64,000 nucleotides of DNA from Hymenobacter psoromatis (GTDB taxonomy: Bacteria > Bacteroidota > Bacteroidia > Cytophagales > Hymenobacteraceae), in the NCBI RefSeq assembly GCF_020012125.1, contig NZ_JAIFAG010000001.1, forward strand, positions 310,001 to 374,000, written 5' to 3'. Under the pieces are notes generated by a model. That model was not told the origin of the DNA. It ran no database searches and saw nothing but the letters and a program-made list of their open reading frames with translations. The translations under genes were made by a program, and so were the position numbers. Of the stretch, positions 44,080 to 53,364 are shown in pieces (the first letter of the stretch is position 1; every line of letters starts with the position of its first letter).

Positions 44080-47000
44080 ATGAGAAGTTTACGTTTACGA
44101 CACGTTTCCCTACTGCTTTTGCTGCTGCTGACCGCGCAGTTGAGTTGGGGTCAGGGTGCCACTACGGCCGCCATTAACGGCATCGTCACGGACGAGAAGG
44201 GCGAGCCACTGCCGGGCGCTACGGTGCTGGCCATTCACACCCCAACCGGCACGCAGTATGGGGTAGGCACCAACGCCGACGGCCGCTACAACATCCAGGG
44301 GATGCGCGTGGGCGGGCCCTACACCGTGAAAGTATCCTTTGTGGGCTACCAGGATGGTACCCGCGCCAATATTGTGCTGTCGCTGAACGCTAACCTGCGC
44401 CTGGACTTCCCGCTTAGCACGTCCAGCACCGAGCTCGGCAACGTGGTGGTAACCGGCCGCCCCGACCCCACCATCAACGCCGGCCGCACCGGCGCGGCCA
44501 CCAACGTGAGCCGCGACCAGATTATGGAGCTGCCCACCCTGAGCCGCAGCCTCACGGACTTCACCCGCCTCACGCCGCAGGCGGGTGGCGGCGGCAGCTC
44601 GTCGTTTGGCGGGGCCAACAACCGCTACAACAATATCACCATTGACGGGGCCGTAAACAACGACGTGTTTGGCCTGGCCGGCTCGGGTACGCCCGGCGGG
44701 CAGGCCAATACCAACCCTATCGCCCTCGATGCCATCGACCAGATTCAGGTGGTGCTCGCGCCCTACGACGTGACGCTGGGCAGCTTTACCGGGGCCGGCG
44801 TGAACGCCGTAACCCGCTCGGGCACCAATGACTTTTCGGCCTCCATCTACGGCTTTGGGCGCAACCAGAACTCGGCCGGCAAGAGCGTGAACGAGCCCCG
44901 TACCAAGCTCGATGAGTTCTATAACTACCAGACCGGCTTCCGGGTGGGCGGCCCCTTAGTGAAGGATAAGGTATTCTTCTTCCTCAACGGGGAGATTGCC
45001 CGCGTAAGCGCGCCGCTCGGCTTCCAGCCCGGCACGCCCGACTCAAAAATTGCCGTGGCTGACTTGCAGCGCATTGCCACGGCCGCCAACACGGCTACCT
45101 ACGGCAACTACGACGTGGGCGGCTACGGCAGCTTCAATCGCCGCACCCAGAGCAATAAGATTTTTGCCCGTCTCGACTTCAACCTCTCGGAAAATAATAC
45201 CCTGTCGCTGCGCCACAACTACGTGAAGGCGTTTGATGACAACCTCACGCGCACCAGCAACAACTTCCGCTTCGGCAATAATATCTATCAGTTCGATAAC
45301 CTCACCAACAGTACGGTAGCTGAGTTGAATTCGCGCTTCGCGGGTGGCTTCTCTAATAAGCTGATTCTGACTTATACCGCCATCCGCGATGCCCGTGCCG
45401 TGGCGGGGGCGGCCGGCCCGGCCTACCAGATTCAGGACAACGGCATTACCTACAGCCTAGGTCAGGAGCGTAGCTCGGTGGGCAACCAGCTCGACCAGGA
45501 CATTGGGGAGGTTACCGATAACCTGACCAAAGCCTACGGCAAGCACACTATCACGCTGGGCACCCACAACGAAGGCTACAAGTTCCGCAACCTGTTTCTG
45601 AACAATGCGGCCGGCTACTATACTTTTTCGTCCATTGCCAACTTCGAGCAGGGTAGGGCGTCGGGCGTGCAGCAGAGCTACCCCACCGCCAACGGCGGCG
45701 AGGCCCGCTTCAAGGCCGCCCAGCTGGGCTTCTACGTGCAGGATGAATACACGCCCGTGGAAAACCTGCGCCTGACGCTAGGGATGCGCATTGACATTCC
45801 GGTATTTTTCGACAAGCCCGGTGCGAACGAGGGGGTAGCCGCTCAGTTTGGCAGCCAGTACCGCACCAGCAACACCCCCAACGGCCAGGTGCTGTACTCG
45901 CCCCGCCTGGGCTTCAACTGGGACGTGAACAACGATTCGAAAGTGCAGCTGCGTGGGGGCACGGGCATCTTCACCGGCCGCGTGCCCTTCGTGTGGCTGT
46001 CGAACAGCTACACCAACAGCGGGCTGATTCAGGGCGGGGTAAGCCAAAGCTCGAACACGGCCTTCCTGCCGCGCATCGAGCTGGACCCCACCAAAATCTC
46101 GGGGGCCTACAGCAACACGACCCAAACGCAGATTAACCTGGTGCGCAATGATTTCAAGCTGCCGCAGGTGTGGCGCTCGAATCTGGCCGTGGACTTCCGC
46201 CTGCCCGGCGACGTGGTGGCCACCCTGGAGGGTATCTACTCCAAGACGGTCAACGATATCTACTACAAGGACATAAACCTGGTGGCGCCCACCGGCCGCC
46301 TGGCCGGCCCCGACCAGCGCCCGGTGTACCCGTCGTCATCGTCGGCCCGCCGCGTCAACAACAACTACACCAACGTGTACCTGCTGGATAACACCAGCAA
46401 GGGCTACCGCTACAACGCCACTTTCCAGCTGCAAAAGCGCTTCGTGGGCGGCCTGAACTCGACCGTAGCCTATACCTACGGCGTGGCCAAGGAAATCAAC
46501 AGTGGCAGCAGCAGCACGGCTTCGTCGAACTTCGGCTTCAACCAGGTGGCCTACGACCCCAACAACCCCGAGCTAGGCTACTCGCGCAACGACCAGCGCC
46601 ACCGCGTCATCGCCAGCACGGGCTATACCTTCACCTACGCTGGCGGCGCAATGGCCACCACCTTCACCGCCTTCTACGAGGGCTTGTCGGGCCAGCCCCT
46701 CACTTACATCTACGGCCAGACCCGCGACCTGAACAACGACGGCAACAACAGCAACGACCTGCTCTACATTCCGACCGATGTGCGCGACCCCAGCCAGATT
46801 CGCCTGGTAGCGAGCGAGGGCCGGGACCTGGCCACGGTGCAAAACCAGCTCGATGCCTACATCAACAACGACCCCTACCTGCGCACGCACCGCGGCCAGG
46901 TAGCCGAGCGCTTTGCCGCCCGCCTGCCCTGGACCCACGAGCTTGATATCCGCGTGGCGCAGGACTTCAACTTCACGGCGGGGGGTAAGAAAAATACCCT

Positions 47001-47235
47001 CCAGATTACGTTCGACATCTTCAATCTCGGCAACCTGCTCAACAAGAACTGGGGCAACCAATACGTAGTATTGAATAATGCCGTGGAGCTGCTGAAGGCG
47101 GAGAGTACCGGTCCCAACCAGCAGCCGACGTTCTCATTTCCGGCTTCGTTTGCCACCACCAACCGCTCGTACGACTTCTCGAACCTGGGCTCGCGCTGGC
47201 AGGGGCAGCTGGGCGTGCGCTACAGCTTCAACTAA
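44080..47235 (+). CDS. TonB-dependent receptor with CarboxypepD_reg-like N-domain (2)
   Basis: A 1051-residue outer-membrane receptor. It closely resembles receptor 1 in the signal peptide, regulatory-like domain (GIVTDEKGEPLPGATVLAIHTP) and plug (NITIDGAVNNDVFGLAGSG, QVVLAPYDVTLGSFTGAGV). The barrel shares short identical blocks (FNWDVNND, RGGTGIFTGRVP, WRSNLAVD) but differs in loops and length. ATG 44080 was chosen as the signal start; an ATG at 44053 is also in frame. The ligand is unknown. Confidence 0.93.
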   Translation: MRSLRLRHVSLLLLLLLTAQLSWGQGATTAAINGIVTDEKGEPLPGATVLAIHTPTGTQYGVGTNADGRYNIQGMRVGGPYTVKVSFVGYQDGTRANIVLSLNANLRLDFPLSTSSTELGNVVVTGRPDPTINAGRTGAATNVSRDQIMELPTLSRSLTDFTRLTPQAGGGGSSSFGGANNRYNNITIDGAVNNDVFGLAGSGTPGGQANTNPIALDAIDQIQVVLAPYDVTLGSFTGAGVNAVTRSGTNDFSASIYGFGRNQNSAGKSVNEPRTKLDEFYNYQTGFRVGGPLVKDKVFFFLNGEIARVSAPLGFQPGTPDSKIAVADLQRIATAANTATYGNYDVGGYGSFNRRTQSNKIFARLDFNLSENNTLSLRHNYVKAFDDNLTRTSNNFRFGNNIYQFDNLTNSTVAELNSRFAGGFSNKLILTYTAIRDARAVAGAAGPAYQIQDNGITYSLGQERSSVGNQLDQDIGEVTDNLTKAYGKHTITLGTHNEGYKFRNLFLNNAAGYYTFSSIANFEQGRASGVQQSYPTANGGEARFKAAQLGFYVQDEYTPVENLRLTLGMRIDIPVFFDKPGANEGVAAQFGSQYRTSNTPNGQVLYSPRLGFNWDVNNDSKVQLRGGTGIFTGRVPFVWLSNSYTNSGLIQGGVSQSSNTAFLPRIELDPTKISGAYSNTTQTQINLVRNDFKLPQVWRSNLAVDFRLPGDVVATLEGIYSKTVNDIYYKDINLVAPTGRLAGPDQRPVYPSSSSARRVNNNYTNVYLLDNTSKGYRYNATFQLQKRFVGGLNSTVAYTYGVAKEINSGSSSTASSNFGFNQVAYDPNNPELGYSRNDQRHRVIASTGYTFTYAGGAMATTFTAFYEGLSGQPLTYIYGQTRDLNNDGNNSNDLLYIPTDVRDPSQIRLVASEGRDLATVQNQLDAYINNDPYLRTHRGQVAERFAARLPWTHELDIRVAQDFNFTAGGKKNTLQITFDIFNLGNLLNKNWGNQYVVLNNAVELLKAESTGPNQQPTFSFPASFATTNRSYDFSNLGSRWQGQLGVRYSFN

Positions 47236-47255
47236 GCCCCGGCCTGCCGGGTACT

Positions 47256-47288
47256 AAAAGGGCGGGGAGCTTTCCCCGCCCTTTTTTT
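47256..47288 (+). terminator. Intrinsic terminator after receptor 2
   Basis: A 13-bp stem AAAAGGGCGGGGA/TCCCCGCCCTTTT with a short loop is followed by T residues. Confidence 0.93.
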
Positions 47289-47354
47289 GGCCTTGATTTT
47301 GCGGCACTTGCGAAGAATATTGGCCCCAACGCTTGCGCAAGCCAATTGCCGCCG

Positions 47355-47362
47355 TACTTTTG
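47355..47362 (+). promoter_or_regulatory. -7 promoter element of tRNA-Ala
   Basis: TACTTTTG with a TTG at 47333-47335 (19-base spacer) fits the Bacteroidota promoter model and ends 42 bases before the tRNA. Confidence 0.6.
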
Positions 47363-47404
47363 CAGAACCAACGCGCGACCGGCACGCTAGTAATACTACC
47401 AAAC

Positions 47405-47478
<74 letters not shown>

Positions 47479-47624
47479 CTCCCGTTTTCTTTGAAAGCGT
47501 CCGCAGGCCCTGGCTTGCGGACGCTTTCGGCGTTTGGGGGGGTAGGGGCCGCGCTAGTCTTCATCCGGCGTTTAAGCTAGCGGGTGAACTTTGCTTCATC
47601 TTCACCTTTCTAAACCCGTTTCGC

Positions 47625-48089
47625 ATGACTACCCTTCGTACCCGTGCCTGGTGGCTGGGGCTGCTCGCCGCCGTAGCTACCACCACCACCGCCGCGGCGC
47701 AGCAAGCGCCGGCCACCACTGCCCCCGCTGCCGCTTCCCCAATGCCCAACGCGAGCCGCGCGCTCGTGTACAAGGCCGCGCCGCCCGAGCAGCGCGCCGC
47801 TAAGATGAGCCAGGAGCTGGCCCGGCAGCTGGGCCTCGACGCCGCCACTACGGCTAAGGTGCAGGCCGCTGCCCTCATCCGCGACCAGCAGATTGATGCC
47901 ATCCAGAACGGCAGCACCAGCAACAAAGACAAGAATACCGCCCTGGTGGCCAATGCCCAGACCTTCAAGGCGGCGCTGCAAGGCATTCTGACGCCCGCGC
48001 AGTTCGCGCAGTATTCAGCCCACGGCGGCAAGCACGGGGGTAGCAAAAAAGCGGCCTCGCCCCAAGCCGCCGCGACGCCCGCGCAATAA
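47625..48089 (+). CDS. Small exported protein of unknown function
   Basis: A 154-residue protein with a signal peptide (RAWWLGLLAAVATTTTAAAQ). An Ala/Pro linker and a helical domain follow (KMSQELARQLGLDAATTAKV, DQQIDAIQNG, GILTPAQFAQY), reminiscent of Spy/CpxP-type LTxxQ helices but without a convincing match. The tail is Lys/Ala/Gln-rich. ATG 47625 gives the clean signal peptide. Function unknown. Confidence 0.75.
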   Translation: MTTLRTRAWWLGLLAAVATTTTAAAQQAPATTAPAAASPMPNASRALVYKAAPPEQRAAKMSQELARQLGLDAATTAKVQAAALIRDQQIDAIQNGSTSNKDKNTALVANAQTFKAALQGILTPAQFAQYSAHGGKHGGSKKAASPQAAATPAQ

Positions 48090-48100
48090 GTTATTAAATC

Positions 48101-48146
48101 AAGCGGGGGGTAGGGAACGCCAGGCGCGCCCTACCCCCCGCTTTTT
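48101..48146. terminator. Bidirectional terminator with GGGGTAGGG stem
   Basis: A 15-bp stem AAGCGGGGGGTAGGG/CCCTACCCCCCGCTT with a 13-base loop sits between convergent genes. A T tract follows on the plus strand, and the minus strand has a short T run. The stem contains the over-represented word. Confidence 0.9.
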
Positions 48147-48558
48147 AAAAGATGAGTACCAGCGTGCCGCCGATGATGAGCAGCGCGCCCAGCGCCGCCT
48201 TCAGGGTGAGGGTTTCGCCCAGAAAGACTACCGATAGCACGATAGCCAGCGCCACGCTCAGCTTGTCCACCGGAGCCACCTGCGACACCTTGCCCAGCTG
48301 CAAAGCCCGGAAGTAACATAGCCACGACAGCCCCGTGGCGATGCCCGACAGCACTAGAAACAACCAGGTGCGCGGCTGAAGCGTGAAAATATCGGCCGGG
48401 TTATCCTTGAAAAACACGATGCCCCACGCCACCACCAGAATCACGACCGTGCGAATGGCCGTCGCCAAATCGGAACTAACCCCTTTAATGCCGACCTTGG
48501 CCAGCACCGCCGTGAGGGCCGCAAATACGGCCGAGGCCAGGGCGTAGGTCCACCACAT
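48145..48558 (-). CDS. Single-domain EamA/DMT family membrane protein
   Basis: A 137-residue membrane protein with five hydrophobic segments (LASAVFAALTAVLAKVG, VVILVVAWGIVFF, FLVLSGIATGLSWLCYFRAL, LSVALAIVLSVVFLG, GALLIIGGTLVLIF). The pattern SWLCYFRALQLGKVSQVAPV is typical of the EamA half-domain, so it probably works as a dimer and exports or imports a small metabolite. A 7-base repeat tract lies directly upstream. Confidence 0.88.
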   Translation of the reverse strand: MWWTYALASAVFAALTAVLAKVGIKGVSSDLATAIRTVVILVVAWGIVFFKDNPADIFTLQPRTWLFLVLSGIATGLSWLCYFRALQLGKVSQVAPVDKLSVALAIVLSVVFLGETLTLKAALGALLIIGGTLVLIF

Positions 48559-48561
48559 GGT

Positions 48562-48596
48562 CAGTGAGCAGTTATCAGTGAGTAGTTATCAATTCG
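48562..48596 (-). repeat. Degenerate 7-base tandem repeat before the DMT gene
   Basis: Five units (CAGTGAG, CAGTTAT and near copies on the plus strand) lie 3 bases upstream of the start codon of the leftward transporter gene. Confidence 0.72.
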
Positions 48597-48636
48597 TCGG
48601 TCCTTGCCTGAGGCGCAACGTGCTCGCAAGGACGGA
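48596..48636. repeat. Family-A hairpin repeat (variant)
   Basis: GTCCTTGC at 48600 and GCAAGGAC at 48625 pair around a 17-base centre that differs from the other family-A centres. It lies between the Fur-family gene stop and the DMT gene. Confidence 0.7.
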
Positions 48637-48664
48637 TGGTTTTCTGTTGAAAACCTGAATTAGC

Positions 48665-49111
48665 CTACCCCTGACAGAACTGGCAGGTGCCGGAGAGCAG
48701 GAAATCGCGGCGCTGGGCCTCGAAGCCGCCGGGCAGTTGCACGGCCGGAATGGCCACCTGGCTCAGGCAGTACGTGTGCTGGCACACGCCGCACTTGAAG
48801 TGCACGTGGTTATCAAAATGCGCCTCGGCCGAGCACTCGATGGAGCAGGCGGCGTAGCGCAGCACGTCGGTATCGTCGATAACGCGGTGGATAAGCCCCT
48901 GCTGCTCAAAGCTTTTGAGGGTACGGTAGAGGGTGATGCGGTCCACATCAGTCCCGATTTCCTGCTCAATCTCGGCCCCGGTGAGGGCGTAGCCTTTGCC
49001 GGAAACGGCTTTGAGGACGGCCCGGCGCACGGGCGTCTGGCGCAGGCCGTGGCGCACCAGCGTCTGGGTGAGGCGGTCGGGGGGGGTAGGGAGGGTAGCA
49101 GCGGATGCCAT
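48665..49111 (-). CDS. Fur-family metal-responsive regulator
   Basis: A 148-residue repressor. The winged-helix region (RQTPVRRAVLKAVSGKGYAL, DRITLYRTLKSFEQQGLIH) is followed by a dimer domain with CGVCQHTYC and a C-terminal CQFC, the structural zinc site, and HFDNHVHFKC metal ligands. It could be Zur-, PerR- or Fur-type; metal specificity is not readable. It is divergent from the GT39 gene, with a short leader. Confidence 0.92.
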   Translation of the reverse strand: MASAATLPTPPDRLTQTLVRHGLRQTPVRRAVLKAVSGKGYALTGAEIEQEIGTDVDRITLYRTLKSFEQQGLIHRVIDDTDVLRYAACSIECSAEAHFDNHVHFKCGVCQHTYCLSQVAIPAVQLPGGFEAQRRDFLLSGTCQFCQG

Positions 49112-49174
49112 AGGCCAAACTTACGAGAGCGGGAGGGAGTGGGCGGTACGCTGACGGGCCGGCGGCCGGGCGCG

Positions 49175-49182
49175 TACCTTTG
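49175..49182 (+). promoter_or_regulatory. -7 promoter element of the GT39 gene
   Basis: TACCTTTG lies 50 bases before the GTG start in the divergent gap with the Fur-family gene. Confidence 0.5.
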
Positions 49183-49232
49183 CAGGGCCTGCGCCGCTCC
49201 CGGCGCGGCCCGCCCCACCTCTAACCAAACTT

Positions 49233-50879
49233 GTGGTCGAAACGTTAGCTCGCCGGGTTTTTACTGCGCTTAGCCGGCGGCCGGGGTGGGTAGTGGTGCT
49301 CACGCTGGCGCTGGCCCTGCCGGCCCTGCTGCTGCACCTGGGCTGGCAGCCGCTGCTGGTCGATGAGCCCATCCGGGCGCTGGTGGCGCTGGAAATGCAC
49401 TTTTCGAGCCGCTTCTTTTCGCCCACCCTGCAAGGCTTTCCTTATTATAACAAGCCGCCGCTGTTCAATTGGCTGCTGGTGGCGCTGTTTCGCCTCACCG
49501 GGCGCGAGGACGAGTTTATTCTGCGCTTGCCCACCATCGCGGCGCTGCTGCTCTACACCACCGCCATGTGGCGGGTGCTGCGGCCCCAACTGGGTAGCCG
49601 CCTGGCGTTTACGGTGGCGCTGGCCTTTGCTACCACCGGCCGGGTGCTGTTTTACGATTCCTTTCTGGGGCTGATTGACCTCTGGCACGCGGGACTGACG
49701 TGGCTGGCCTTCATGGCCGTGTGGTACTTGGGGCAGCGCGGGCAGTGGGCGCGCATGTTCGTGCTCACCTACGCCCTCACGGCGGCCGGCTTTCTACTGA
49801 AAGGGCTGCCCTCGGTGGTTTTTCAGGGTATTGCGCTGCTCGTGTACTGCCTCGATACCCGGCAGTGGCGGCGCTTGTTCAGCTGGCAGCACGCGCTGGG
49901 GGTAGGGGTGCTGCTGAGCATCTTGGGAGTATATTTTTTCCTCTACAGCCGCCACAATTCCCTCGAAGTAGCGCTGGAAACCCTCTGGTCGCAGTCGAGT
50001 CAGCGCACGGTGGCCGCGCAGCCCCTGGCCGATTCGGTGCAGTACGTGCTGCTGTTTCCGTTTGATTTCATCAAGCACTTTTTGCCCTGGACGCTGCTGG
50101 CCTTTGGCCTGCTGGCGCGCGGGGCGCGGCGCTGGGTGCTGGGGCAGCCGTTTTTGCGCTACAACGCGCTGCTGTTTCTGGCGGTGCTGCCAGTGTACTG
50201 GCTCTCGCCGGCCACCATTCCGCGCTACCTCTTCATGCTGGTGCCGCTGGGCCTCACGGTCATTATTCCGCTGTATAAGGAGCTGGCGCGCACCGCCCGC
50301 TGGCCGGTGCGCTGGCTCGATGCCGCGCTGCTGGGCCTGCTGGTAATCAGCACCTTGGCTTTGCTGCTGCCACCGGGGCTGCGGGCGTTGGCGGCGCGCG
50401 GGGGGGTAGGGCCGGGGCCGCTGGCCATATTGCGCGGCGTGCCCGATGCCTGGCCGCTCAGCCTGGGGCTGTTCGCGGTGCTGGCGCTAGGCGCGTATTT
50501 ATTTTGGAAATTAATTGATTACCGCCTGCTGGTGCTGGGCTACTACCTGTTGGTGCTGCGGCTGGCGTTTGATATTTTCATCTTCCCGGCCCGGATGGCC
50601 ACTTCGCCCGAAGTGCCCTACCGCACCGCCGCCATCCGCATTGGCCGCGAAACCAGGGGTAGGCCGCTGCTGCTGCTGCCCGGCACCGCCCTCGACAACG
50701 TGGAGGCGTTCTACATCGCCCGCGAGCGCGGCCAAACGCTGCGCACCAGTGCCCACCCGCCCCACCCTGATACCCTCTACCTGACCGACGACTACGCCCT
50801 CGGCAGCCGCCGCTTCCGCCTCCTTGATACCATGCGCGTTGACCGCGGCATCCGGTTCCGGCTGGTGCAGGTTTATTGA
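49233..50879 (+). CDS. GT39/ArnT-like glycosyltransferase
   Basis: A 548-residue membrane enzyme with about 12 hydrophobic helices. The first periplasmic loop has LLVDEPIRALVALEM (acidic catalytic pair) and YNKPPLFNWLL, the PMT/ArnT hallmark. It transfers a sugar from a polyprenyl-phosphate donor to a lipid or protein outside the inner membrane. The start is GTG 49233. The LPG-synthase-like gene follows after 50 bases, probably in one operon. The GT2 gene at 59657 could make the polyprenyl-sugar donor. Confidence 0.88.
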   Translation: MVETLARRVFTALSRRPGWVVVLTLALALPALLLHLGWQPLLVDEPIRALVALEMHFSSRFFSPTLQGFPYYNKPPLFNWLLVALFRLTGREDEFILRLPTIAALLLYTTAMWRVLRPQLGSRLAFTVALAFATTGRVLFYDSFLGLIDLWHAGLTWLAFMAVWYLGQRGQWARMFVLTYALTAAGFLLKGLPSVVFQGIALLVYCLDTRQWRRLFSWQHALGVGVLLSILGVYFFLYSRHNSLEVALETLWSQSSQRTVAAQPLADSVQYVLLFPFDFIKHFLPWTLLAFGLLARGARRWVLGQPFLRYNALLFLAVLPVYWLSPATIPRYLFMLVPLGLTVIIPLYKELARTARWPVRWLDAALLGLLVISTLALLLPPGLRALAARGGVGPGPLAILRGVPDAWPLSLGLFAVLALGAYLFWKLIDYRLLVLGYYLLVLRLAFDIFIFPARMATSPEVPYRTAAIRIGRETRGRPLLLLPGTALDNVEAFYIARERGQTLRTSAHPPHPDTLYLTDDYALGSRRFRLLDTMRVDRGIRFRLVQVY

Positions 50880-50897
50880 GTTCAGCATGACCGTCCT

Positions 50898-50925
50898 TCT
50901 TGACTCTCAACTCTTAACTCAGAAT
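50898..50925 (+). repeat. Degenerate 7-base tandem repeat before the LPG-synthase-like gene
   Basis: Four units (for example CTCAACT then CTTAACT) end four bases before the ATG, in the gap between GT39 and the next gene. Confidence 0.6.
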
Positions 50926-50929
50926 CCCC

Positions 50930-51820
50930 ATGCCTACCCCCCCCTGGCGGCGCTACGCGGCCCTGCTACTCAAGCTGGCCTTCATGGCCGGGGCGCTGTG
51001 GCTGGTGGCGCGCCACCTGGATTTGCCGGCGCTGGGGCGCACTCTGCGGCAGGCGCGGCCGGGCTGGCTGGCGCTGGCGGCGGCGCTGTTCACGCTTTCC
51101 AAGCTGATTTCGTCGGTGCGGCTGAACACGTTTTTTCGCACCGTAGACATTCAGCTTACCGAGCGCTACAACCTGCGGCTGTACTGGCTGGGTATGTTTT
51201 ACAACCTGTTTTTACCGGGCGGCGTGGGCGGCGACGGCTACAAGGTGTACCTGCTGGGCAAGGAATATCCGGGGCGGCGGGGGCTGATTTTTCGCGCCCT
51301 GCTGCTCGACCGGCTCAGCGGAATGCTGGCGCTGCTGGTGCTGCTGCTGGCGCTGCTAGCCGCCGTGCCGCCCGCCGAGCTGCGCCCGGCCGGCGCGCTG
51401 GCCCTACCCCCCTGGTGGCGGGCGGTGCCGCTGGCGTTGGTGCCGCTGGGCCTGGGCCTAAGCTACGCGCTGGGCCTCGGGCTGTTCCGGGAGTTTCGGC
51501 GGGCCTTCGGGCGCACTTCGTGGGAGGCGCTGGGCGTGCAGGGCGCGCAGGTACTATGCGCTTGGGCGCTGCTGGCGGCCCTAGGTGCGGCCGATGGGCC
51601 GGTGCTGCCCTACCTGTTGGTGTTTCTGGCCTCCAGCATTGCGGCGGTGCTACCGCTCACGGTGGGTGGCTTGGGAGCCAGGGAGTTAACGTTTTTGTAC
51701 GGGGCGAAACTATTTGCGCTCAGCGTGCCGGTGGCGGTGAGCGTGAGCGTGCTTTTCTACGTGATTACGGCGGCGGTGTCGCTGGTGGGCGCGGGGGTGA
51801 AGGCGGAGCGGGAGCGCTAG
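50930..51820 (+). CDS. LPG synthase transmembrane-like protein (UPF0104)
   Basis: A 296-residue protein with seven or eight membrane helices. It carries the NLFLPGGVGGDGYKVYLLGK and VGGLGARELTFLYGA signatures of the LPG_synthase_TM family. The flippase part of MprF has this fold, but the aminoacyl-transfer domain is absent, so it is likely a lipid flippase or glycolipid-processing protein. It follows the GT39 gene and fits an envelope-modification operon. Confidence 0.9.
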   Translation: MPTPPWRRYAALLLKLAFMAGALWLVARHLDLPALGRTLRQARPGWLALAAALFTLSKLISSVRLNTFFRTVDIQLTERYNLRLYWLGMFYNLFLPGGVGGDGYKVYLLGKEYPGRRGLIFRALLLDRLSGMLALLVLLLALLAAVPPAELRPAGALALPPWWRAVPLALVPLGLGLSYALGLGLFREFRRAFGRTSWEALGVQGAQVLCAWALLAALGAADGPVLPYLLVFLASSIAAVLPLTVGGLGARELTFLYGAKLFALSVPVAVSVSVLFYVITAAVSLVGAGVKAERER

Positions 51821-51912
51821 CGCCGCAAAGCGGCCGCCGCGGCGGGTAGGGGGCAGCCCGGCTACTTGTTTCGGCAGGTTGCCCCCGCCTGTTGATGCAC
51901 AGAACTGTGCGG

Positions 51913-53226
51913 TTACGGTAAAGCCTTTTGCACCACGTAGGTACCTAGCTGCGTGCCCATTAGCTGGCCCTTCGTGGAGGAGTCGCGGAAGTGGTAGCCA
52001 GCGTACACCCGCGAGAGGGCGTTCTCGTCGCTGGCTTGGCTGAAGCTGGTGTAGCTGCGGGTTTTACCCGCGTTATTGGTGATGGAGAACGTGGCGGCAT
52101 CGGCACCGAAAAAGTCTTTGAGCACGGCGGCGGCGGCGGCCCCGGCCGTGGCGTGGCCCGAGGGATAGTCAGAATCGGGCGGGTTGGGGAAGGCGAAGGG
52201 CAGCCAGGCCGCATCGGGCGTGGTATCGGGGTTGCCGTCGGCGGCCGCCTGCCGAATGGCCGTGATGGGCCGCCAGTGCATATAGAAAGACTTGGCGTCG
52301 CCCACAGCCACGTAGGTATCGGCCAGAGACATTTGCAGCAGGGCCAGCAGGCGCACGGTGGCGTAGGTATCGGCGTTTTGGGCGGTCAGCATGGCGCGGG
52401 CCACGCGGTTCCACTGCAAGCCCGAGTTATCGAGCCAAAACAGCGCGATGGCCGATTGGTCGGCCGTGCGCACGGTGCTGGTAGCCCCACCAATGCTTTT
52501 CACCTCGTTAAAATTGGTCGTGTAGTCAGCCGAGGTCAGCGCCGGGGGCGGCACGGGGCGAAACTGATTTGCCGCGCTCAGCACGAAAGGCTTCACGTTT
52601 TTCCAGCCGTCCAGGGCGTAGTAGCCATTGAAGGGCGGCCCATCGAAAGGCGGCGTATACTGGTAGCTGCCGGGGGTAGGGCTGATAATAATCGGGATTT
52701 GGGCGTTGTCCGACCCGTCGTTCGCCCGATTCGCCAGCATGGCCTTAGCCGCCGCCTGGCCCAGGGCCACGCCCTTGGTTTTGGCATCGCTGGCGGCGAT
52801 TTTGCCCAGCATTGCCTGGTAGAGCGAGTCGGCATACGCCTGCTCGGTAGGCAGCACCGCCACCAGCGCATCGTGGGCGGCGGCGCACACGGCCGCATCG
52901 GGCGAGGCATCGGGCACCAAGGTGCCATGCAGGGCGTAGGGCGCGTTTTTCTGCTGAATATTATTCAGTGCGTCGTACATGGCCAGGCTCACGATGGCGT
53001 AGGCCCGTGCCTCTATGTGGGGCAGTACGAAGAAGCCGATAGTGGGGTTGGTCATGCGCGTGACGGCCACGGTACTGGCTTGGTTCCAGGCCAGTACCGT
53101 GGCGCGCCCCGCCGTGGGGTCGGCCGCCTCCACGGTCGTTTTCTGGCACGAAGCGGCCAGCAGTACGCACCCGAGTAGCGCGGCCCCGCGCTGCGCGAGC
53201 AGCCGGAGGAGGGAAGTTGTTTTCAT
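51913..53226 (-). CDS. PAP2/vanadium-haloperoxidase-like lipoprotein
   Basis: A 437-residue lipoprotein (signal LLGCVLLAASC, lipobox). The PAP2-type phosphate/vanadate site is seen as HWRPITAI, YPSGHATAG and SRVYAGYHFRDS near the C-terminus. Such proteins are phosphatases or vanadium haloperoxidases; which one cannot be told from the motifs alone. The N-terminal half is a helical domain found in the Bacteroidota haloperoxidase branch. It is probably exported to the periplasm or outer membrane. Confidence 0.9.
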   Translation of the reverse strand: MKTTSLLRLLAQRGAALLGCVLLAASCQKTTVEAADPTAGRATVLAWNQASTVAVTRMTNPTIGFFVLPHIEARAYAIVSLAMYDALNNIQQKNAPYALHGTLVPDASPDAAVCAAAHDALVAVLPTEQAYADSLYQAMLGKIAASDAKTKGVALGQAAAKAMLANRANDGSDNAQIPIIISPTPGSYQYTPPFDGPPFNGYYALDGWKNVKPFVLSAANQFRPVPPPALTSADYTTNFNEVKSIGGATSTVRTADQSAIALFWLDNSGLQWNRVARAMLTAQNADTYATVRLLALLQMSLADTYVAVGDAKSFYMHWRPITAIRQAAADGNPDTTPDAAWLPFAFPNPPDSDYPSGHATAGAAAAAVLKDFFGADAATFSITNNAGKTRSYTSFSQASDENALSRVYAGYHFRDSSTKGQLMGTQLGTYVVQKALP

Positions 53227-53364
53227 GGGGTAAGAGATTAAAAAGAAAGTGATTACAAAAAACAGGCGCGTTGAAAAAGAGTCCGCTTGCTCGCACGTTG
53301 CCTCCCTCTGGCAAGCGAACCCTTTCTCAGTGCGCTGGCTGGCCCGGCCGGCCAGCTGATGGCT

